Shown piece by piece: positions 59,241 through 64,000 of a DNA stretch of 64,000 nt. The translations under genes were made by a program, and so were the position numbers. Numbering within the stretch: the first letter of the stretch is position 1; each line of letters opens with the position of its first letter. A model generated the notes under the pieces. The model was not told the origin of the DNA, searched no databases, and saw nothing but the letters and a program-made list of their open reading frames with translations. Origin of the DNA: Clostridia bacterium. Lineage in GTDB: Bacteria; Bacillota; Clostridia; Christensenellales; Aristaeellaceae. The DNA is taken from positions 1 to 64,000 of the forward strand of contig JAFQOD010000077.1 in NCBI GenBank assembly GCA_017395685.1, given 5' to 3'.

Positions 59241-60466
59241 TAGCCCGCCGCATCCAGCATGTTCTCAATAAAGATGCCGTATCCCCGTGTGGGATCATCC
59301 ACAAAAACGTGGGTGACCGCGCCGATGATATGCCCGTTCTGGATGATGGGGCTGCCGCTCATTCCCTGCACGATGCCGCCCGTTCTGGAAAGCAGATCCG
59401 GATCGGTCACATGGATCACCATGGATTTGGCGCCGGGGCTGCTCTGCCGGTTCACATGGGTGATTTCCACCTCGTATTCCCGGATACCGTTGCCATCCAC
59501 AGTGGAAAGAATGGTGGCCGGCCCCGGCTTTATCGTTTCCTGATAGCCCACCGGCAATCCATCCGGATACAGGGGATTGGATACCGGCCTATCCATATCG
59601 CCGTAAATCCCCAATTGGGTATTCAGATCAATATCCCCCAGGATCACCTGATCCCGAAGAAAGGATCCCCGCAGTTCCCCCGGCGTTCCCTTCTGCCCCC
59701 TTCTCACATCCACAATATCCGCCTTCAGCAGCGATCCCATCCGGATGGGCAGCAGCTTGCCCGTATCCCCATCATTGATGGCATGGCCCAGGGCACCGTA
59801 GGATTGATTCTGTGGATTGTAATAGGAAAGGGTACCCACCCCCGCTGTGCTGTCCCTGACCCAGGCGCCGATACGCCATAAACCGGAGGAGGAATCCACC
59901 AGCGGGGTCAGATGGGCCGTATGGCTTTTTCCCTCCCGTTGATAGATGATGGATAATGGTGATCCCTTGGCAGAAGCCACAAGGGAAGATAATTGTTCGC
60001 TGCTGGTCAGCGCCTGACCGTTAATGGATTCCAGCACATCCCCCGGTTTCAGCCCTGCTGCCTGGGCCGGGCTCTGGCCCGATACATCCGAAACACCCAC
60101 CACCAGCACACCCTTTGTAGCCAGCGCCACCCCCACCGCCTGACCGCCGGGGATCAGGCGGATTTCCTCCCGCACATCCACTTCAATCTGACGCACCGGG
60201 AACAGCCCGAACAGATTGACCGTCACCTTTGCCTGCCCCAGATCCTGGGCAGATAAGGTATTCGCCTCCAGCGACACCAGCCTTTCATCCTGGGAGGATA
60301 ATACCGCCACTCCCGCATTCAGATATTGGCTTTCCCCCAGTGTCAGCCGGTATCGATCCGGCAGCGCACGCAATGCCTGGGCCGTTGGCGAAAAAAGCAT
60401 CCACGCCGTCATGGCCAGCAGCATCAGGCCCGCCGTTTTCCTGATCCATCCCCTTCTTTTTTTCAT
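59240..60466 (-). CDS. spoIVB: SpoIVB sporulation signalling peptidase
   Basis: 408 residues from the ATG at 60466 (GAGGGAAGGGC before it); the open frame extends to 60517. N-terminal membrane anchor at about 10-30, a beta-rich segment, a PDZ domain at about 95-180 (GVSDVSGQSPAQAAGLKPGD), and an S55 serine peptidase domain with YGALGHAINDGDTG (His) and [17 protein letters not shown] (Ser). It is released from the forespore to cleave SpoIVFA and so activate sigma K. Usually next to spo0A, which is not here. Its 3' end is duplicated at 57504. Confidence 0.94.
   Translation of the reverse strand: MKKRRGWIRKTAGLMLLAMTAWMLFSPTAQALRALPDRYRLTLGESQYLNAGVAVLSSQDERLVSLEANTLSAQDLGQAKVTVNLFGLFPVRQIEVDVREEIRLIPGGQAVGVALATKGVLVVGVSDVSGQSPAQAAGLKPGDVLESINGQALTSSEQLSSLVASAKGSPLSIIYQREGKSHTAHLTPLVDSSSGLWRIGAWVRDSTAGVGTLSYYNPQNQSYGALGHAINDGDTGKLLPIRMGSLLKADIVDVRRGQKGTPGELRGSFLRDQVILGDIDLNTQLGIYGDMDRPVSNPLYPDGLPVGYQETIKPGPATILSTVDGNGIREYEVEITHVNRQSSPGAKSMVIHVTDPDLLSRTGGIVQGMSGSPIIQNGHIIGAVTHVFVDDPTRGYGIFIENMLDAAG
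59252..59360 (-). repeat. Functional 3' end of spoIVB (right repeat)
   Basis: The last 36 codons of spoIVB except the final few bases. Direct repeat of 57516-57624, same orientation, 1.6 kb apart, with three mismatches in 109 bp. Confidence 0.92.
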
Positions 60467-60715
60467 GCCCTTCCCTCGCTTTTCCGTATTCCCTTTCAAT
60501 GTGCGTGCATCCCGCATTCTTCATACTGGAAATGGGCGTAAGCAATGGAGAATAGCGGAAATGAAATAGAATTCGATGATTCTTTTAATCAAGAATTGTT
60601 CGTGATTATGTTTTTATTCGTATGATTTAATCATTTATTCTGTTTATTTCCCATTTTTCACAAATAAAAATACGAACATTAATAAATATTAATAAATTAT
60701 CATTCAGTTTTTCTA
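60467..60715 (+). promoter_or_regulatory. AT-rich intergenic region with PurBox-like sites before purE
   Basis: ACGAACATTA at 60672-60681 matches the remembered B. subtilis PurR box core, and an inverted copy, TAATCACGAACAATT on the minus strand, lies at 60608-60594. A weaker minus-strand ACGAATAA lies at about 60621-60614. These support PurR/PRPP control of the pur operon. Boxes in B. subtilis are closer together than the 68 bp here. Nothing else clear in the segment. Confidence 0.55.
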
Positions 60716-60744
60716 TTGCATATACTTCCTTTCCATGGTATAAT
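60716..60744 (+). promoter_or_regulatory. Promoter of the pur operon
   Basis: TTGCAT (60716-60721), 17 nt, TATAAT (60739-60744), 53 nt before the purE start. Confidence 0.72.
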
Positions 60745-60796
60745 GCAATTGATTCGCCCCTCAGGGCTGAAAAACCAGGAAAGTGAGCATGCCATT

Positions 60797-61288
60797 ATGA
60801 AAAAAGTGGGAATCATCATGGGCAGCGACAGCGATCTGCCCATCATCCGGAAAGCCACCGATATGCTGACACAGCTGGAAATTCCCTTTGAGGTTCATAT
60901 TTATTCTGCCCACCGCACCCCTGATCAGGCCCGGGATTTTGCCCGGAACGCCCGGGAAAACGGCTTTGGCGTACTGATCGCCGCCGCCGGCATGGCTGCC
61001 CATCTGGCCGGGGCCATCGCCGCCAATACCACCTTGCCCGTCATCGGCATTCCCTGCAAATCCGCCGCTTTGGACGGGATGGACGCCCTGCTTTCCACCG
61101 TCATGATGCCCAGTGGCATCCCAGTCGCTACCGTGGCCATCAACGGCGGCGCCAATGCCGCCCTGCTGGCCGCCCAGATGATCGCCATTGAGGATCAGGG
61201 ATTGGCCGAAAAGCTGAATGCCAAAAGGGCCGCCGACGCCCAGGCCGTTCTGAATAAAGACGCCGCCCTTCAGGCTGAATTTCACTAA
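60797..61288 (+). CDS. purE: 5-(carboxyamino)imidazole ribonucleotide mutase
   Basis: 163 residues from the ATG at 60797; the earlier ATG at 60716 lies inside the promoter. Class I Pur[36 protein letters not shown] with the catalytic His, [18 protein letters not shown] and the GVPCxS-like stretch reading [17 protein letters not shown]. Converts N5-CAIR to CAIR in purine synthesis. purK is not adjacent. First gene of the pur operon. Confidence 0.94.
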   Translation: MKKVGIIMGSDSDLPIIRKATDMLTQLEIPFEVHIYSAHRTPDQARDFARNARENGFGVLIAAAGMAAHLAGAIAANTTLPVIGIPCKSAALDGMDALLSTVMMPSGIPVATVAINGGANAALLAAQMIAIEDQGLAEKLNAKRAADAQAVLNKDAALQAEFH

Positions 61289-61309
61289 AACAGATCAAAC
61301 GGAGGAATT

Positions 61310-62734
61310 ATGGGTGGTTTTTTCGGCGCTGTATTAAAGCGTGATGCAATTTCCGATGTATTCTTCGGTACCGATTATCATTCCCATCTGGCCCCCCGCC
61401 GGGGCGGCATGGCCGCATTCGATCCTGCAATCGGCCTGCAGCGGGAAATCCACAATATTGAAAATTCCCCCTTTCGCACCAAATTTGAGGATGTATTCGA
61501 TGAAATGCAGGGCACCGCTGCCATCGGCTGCATCTCCGATTCCGATCCGCAGCCCCTTCTGATCCGCTCCAATCTGGGCACCTATGCCCTTTGCACCATC
61601 GGCGTGATCAATAATGCCAAGGCTTTGATCGATCAGTATCTTTCCTTCTCCGGTGGGCATTTCGGGGCCATGCAGGGGGGCAAGGTCAATTCCACCGAGC
61701 TGGTGGCCGCCATGATCAATCAAAAGAGCGATTTTACCGACGGCATTCGCTTTGCCCAGCAGGTGATCCAGGGCACCGCCTCCATCCTGATCCTCAAGCA
61801 GGACGGCCACATCATTGCCGCCCGGGATAAGATGGGCCGCCTTCCTGTGCTGATTGGCAAAAGCGAGGATGGCTACTGCGTTTCCTTTGAATCCCACGCC
61901 TATCAGAAACTGGGCTATGCCGATGAAAAGGAGCTGGGCCCCGGAGAGATTGTGGAGCTTTCTCCCCATGAAATGATACAGCTTTCCCCCCCTGGAAAGG
62001 AAATGCGCATCTGCTCCTTCCTATGGACGTACTACGGCTATTCCACCGCCTCCTACGAAGGCATCAATGTGGAAACCATGCGTTACCGCAACGGCGAAAT
62101 CATGGCCGAGGCGGATGAAAAAAGCGGCAATAACAAGCAGGTGGATTATGTGGGCGGCGTGCCTGATTCCGGTACCCCTCATGCCATCGGCTATGCCAAC
62201 CGTAGCCATATTCCCTTCGCCCGTCCTTTTATCAAGTATACCCCCACCTGGCCCCGTTCCTTTACCTCCGCCAATAAGGCCCAGCGAAATCAGGTGGCCA
62301 AGATGAAGCAGATCGCCGTCCATGATCTGATCCAGGATAAGAGCCTGCTTTTTGTGGATGATTCCATTGTCCGGGGCACCCAGCTGCAGGAAACGGTGGA
62401 ATTCCTCTATGATAACGGCGCCAAGGCAGTGCATATGCGCTCTGCCTGCCCACCCATCATGTACGGCTGCAAATACCTCAATTTCTCCCGTTCCACCTCC
62501 GATTTGGATCTGATTACCAGGCGCACCATCCTGGAGCTGGAGGGAGAAGAGGGCTTTAACCATCTGGATGAATATGCCGATGCCGGAACAGAGCGGGGCC
62601 AGGCCATGCGCAGGGCCATCTGCGAAAAATTCCATTTCGATTCCCTGGAATTCCAGACCATCGAAGGCGTGGTAAAGGCCATCGGCCTGCCCGCATGCAA
62701 ATTATGCACCTACTGCTGGAACGGAAAAGAATAA
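61310..62734 (+). CDS. Amidophosphoribosyltransferase (PurF) paralogue without the N-terminal catalytic Cys
   Basis: 474 residues. N-terminal Ntn-type glutaminase domain and C-terminal phosphoribosyltransferase domain with the PRPP loop LLFVDDSIVRGTQLQ near residue 345. Also conserved: GCISDSDPQPLL, GRLPVLIGK, GVPDSGTPHAIGYA, YTPTWPRSF. Canonical PurF exposes Cys1 (CGVFG) as glutaminase nucleophile; here the start reads MGGFFGAV with Gly at that place. As I recall, a family with this MGGFFG start is common in Clostridia. It might use ammonia, or act in a regulatory way. Placed between purE and purM, which argues for a purine role. Confidence 0.85.
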   Translation: MGGFFGAVLKRDAISDVFFGTDYHSHLAPRRGGMAAFDPAIGLQREIHNIENSPFRTKFEDVFDEMQGTAAIGCISDSDPQPLLIRSNLGTYALCTIGVINNAKALIDQYLSFSGGHFGAMQGGKVNSTELVAAMINQKSDFTDGIRFAQQVIQGTASILILKQDGHIIAARDKMGRLPVLIGKSEDGYCVSFESHAYQKLGYADEKELGPGEIVELSPHEMIQLSPPGKEMRICSFLWTYYGYSTASYEGINVETMRYRNGEIMAEADEKSGNNKQVDYVGGVPDSGTPHAIGYANRSHIPFARPFIKYTPTWPRSFTSANKAQRNQVAKMKQIAVHDLIQDKSLLFVDDSIVRGTQLQETVEFLYDNGAKAVHMRSACPPIMYGCKYLNFSRSTSDLDLITRRTILELEGEEGFNHLDEYADAGTERGQAMRRAICEKFHFDSLEFQTIEGVVKAIGLPACKLCTYCWNGKE

Positions 62735-62797
62735 TTCCATTTTCAGTCAATGCAGACAGGATTTCGCCAGCCTGCCATGAAAGAAAGGAAGATCATC

Positions 62798-63847
62798 ATG
62801 CACAGCAATTCCAAATCTGATAGTTACGCCGCTGCAGGCGTGGATATTACCGCCGGCTACAAAGCCGTGGAACTGATGAAAAAGCATATCGCCCGCACCC
62901 GGAATGAGGGCTGCCTGGATGATGTAGGCGGTTTCGGCGGCTGCTTTGGATTGCCCGTGGAAGGCATGGAAAAGCCGGTGCTGGTATCCGGTACCGACGG
63001 CTGCGGCACGAAAGTAAAGCTGGCCATCCTGATGGATCAGCACGATACCATCGGCATCGATGCCGTGGCCATGTGCGTAAATGATATCATCTGCTGCGGT
63101 GCCCGTCCCCTTTTCTTCCTGGATTATATCGCCTGCGGCAAGAATATCCCCGAAAAAATCGCCGAAATCGTATCCGGCGTGGCAGAGGGCTGTGTGCAAT
63201 CCGGCGCCGCCCTCATCGGCGGCGAAACGGCGGAGCATCCCGGCCTGATGCCGGTGGATGATTATGATCTGGCTGGCTTTGCCGTTGGCATCGTGGATAA
63301 GAAAAAGATTATCGACAACACCCGGATGCAGGAAGGGGATATGGTCATCGCCCTGCCCTCCACCGGCATTCATTCCAATGGCTTCAGCCTTTGCCGCAAG
63401 GTATTTGATATTGATAACAATCCCCCCTCTCTGTACGAAAAGAGGGAAGAACTGGGGGGCAAAACCATCGCCGAATCCCTCCTCACCCCCACTCGTATTT
63501 ATGTAAAGAGCATCCTGGCGCTGCTGAAAAAGGTGGATGTAAAGGGCATTTCCCACATTACCGGCGGCGGCTTCTATGAAAATATTCCCCGCTCCATTCC
63601 CGATGGCCTGGGCGCAAAAATTGATAAGAGTGCCGTAAAGGTACTGCCCATCTTCGATCTGATTGCAAAGACCGGCAAGATCCCCGAGCGGGATATGTTC
63701 AACACCTATAACATGGGCGTTGGCATGAGCGTGGTGGTACCCGCTGAAGAAGTTAGACTCGCCCTTGAAATCCTGAAGGCCCACGGCGATGACGCCTATG
63801 TCATCGGTGAAATCGTAAAATCCGATGAAAAGGTGATCCTGGCATGA
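62798..63847 (+). CDS. purM: Phosphoribosylformylglycinamidine cyclo-ligase (AIR synthetase)
   Basis: 349 residues from the ATG at 62798 (GAAAGGAAGATCATC). AIRS fold: SYAAAGVDITAGYKAVELMK, VSGTDGCGTKVKLAILMDQH, MCVNDIICCGARPLFFLDYI and GGETAEHPGLMP, then LPSTGIHSNGFSL and ISHITGGGFYENIPR. Makes AIR from FGAM using ATP. Stop overlaps purN start (ATGA). Confidence 0.95.
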   Translation: MHSNSKSDSYAAAGVDITAGYKAVELMKKHIARTRNEGCLDDVGGFGGCFGLPVEGMEKPVLVSGTDGCGTKVKLAILMDQHDTIGIDAVAMCVNDIICCGARPLFFLDYIACGKNIPEKIAEIVSGVAEGCVQSGAALIGGETAEHPGLMPVDDYDLAGFAVGIVDKKKIIDNTRMQEGDMVIALPSTGIHSNGFSLCRKVFDIDNNPPSLYEKREELGGKTIAESLLTPTRIYVKSILALLKKVDVKGISHITGGGFYENIPRSIPDGLGAKIDKSAVKVLPIFDLIAKTGKIPERDMFNTYNMGVGMSVVVPAEEVRLALEILKAHGDDAYVIGEIVKSDEKVILA

Positions 63848-64000
63848 AAAAGACGCGTATTGCCGTGCTGGTATCCGGTGGCGGCACCAATCTGCAGGCC
63901 CTGATCGATGCCCAAATGAGAAATGAGCTGGGGGGCGGCGAAATCGTCGCCGTCATTTCCTCCAAGGAAGGGGCCTTTGCCCTGGAGCGGGCAGCAAAGG
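63844..64000 (+). CDS. purN: Phosphoribosylglycinamide formyltransferase, N-terminal part
   Basis: 52 codons to the window edge. Begins KKTRIAVLVSGGGTNLQALI, the GART N-terminal loop, followed by VAVISSKEGAFALERA. Transfers a formyl group from 10-formyl-THF to GAR. Coupled to purM by ATGA overlap. Catalytic Asn/His/Asp lie beyond the window. Confidence 0.93.
   Translation, partial: MKKTRIAVLVSGGGTNLQALIDAQMRNELGGGEIVAVISSKEGAFALERAAK

Noticed and set aside
1-64000. CRISPR arrays, tRNA and rRNA genes
   Set aside because: No regularly spaced repeats, tRNA cloverleaf or rRNA segment was noticed when reading the intergenic regions.

Overview
The window looks like chromosome of a spore-forming, low-oxygen Bacillota (Clostridia-type) bacterium. 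Evidence seen: stage-specific sporulation genes (spoIIE, spoIVB), a noc/parB gene beside rsmG, comEA/comEC/comF, a T-box leader with the canonical T-box sequence, PurBox-like sites before a pur operon, strong Shine-Dalgarno sites and many intrinsic terminators. Most genes are moderately GC-rich with frequent gene overlaps (ATGA/GTGA). No rRNA, tRNA or CRISPR array was found.

Layout. 0-3.4 kb: the end of an IS3-type insertion sequence, then two tandem paralogous ECF sigma/membrane anti-sigma-like cassettes. 3.5-8.8 kb (minus): a T-box controlled operon of a LeuA-like protein with a degenerate active site, a TIM-barrel/acyl-CoA synthetase fusion and a branched-chain aminotransferase. 8.9-12.4 kb (minus): PAP2 phosphatase, an XRE regulator, and the Asp23-DAK2 (FakA-like) pair. 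12.6-13.5 kb (minus): no convincing protein gene of normal size, but a consensus promoter and an intrinsic terminator bracket about 0.87 kb of structured-looking sequence, a candidate large RNA with a 23-codon ORF near its 5' end. 13.7-19.7 kb: mannitol dehydrogenase-family gene, a third sigma/anti-sigma-like cassette (minus), a GNAT, prmA and a DMT transporter broken by an in-frame stop. 19.8-21 kb: small conserved genes and YbaK. 21-25 kb: a large Cna_B/SdrD_B-type repeat protein and ComEA. 25-34 kb (minus): Nudix, esterase, Noc, RsmG, HolA, ComEC, two metallo-beta-lactamase-fold proteins and ComF. 34-43 kb (plus): an unknown protein, then a GntR-controlled run of PepF, Lrp, aminotransferase, CapA, a LeuB-like protein without its catalytic motifs, and a phosphodiesterase. 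43-53.7 kb: SpoIIE, an alpha-amylase, two membrane proteins and a maltooligosaccharide ABC transporter whose binding protein carries an extra C-terminal starch-binding-like domain. 53.8-57.5 kb: GltS, an unknown protein and an XRE-TPR regulator. 57.5-60.5 kb: a small ArsR-chrA-chrA island sitting between a 109-bp direct repeat of the spoIVB 3' end. 60.8-64 kb: purE, a purF paralogue lacking the glutaminase cysteine, purM and the start of purN.

The most unusual items are the candidate large RNA at 12.6-13.5 kb, the paired degenerate LeuA-like and LeuB-like proteins, the TIM-barrel/acyl-CoA synthetase fusion, the binding protein with a starch-binding-like tail, and the chromate-transporter island that appears to have inserted at the end of spoIVB while restoring its reading frame. 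All functional statements are from reading the sequence and remembered family knowledge; no database search was run.
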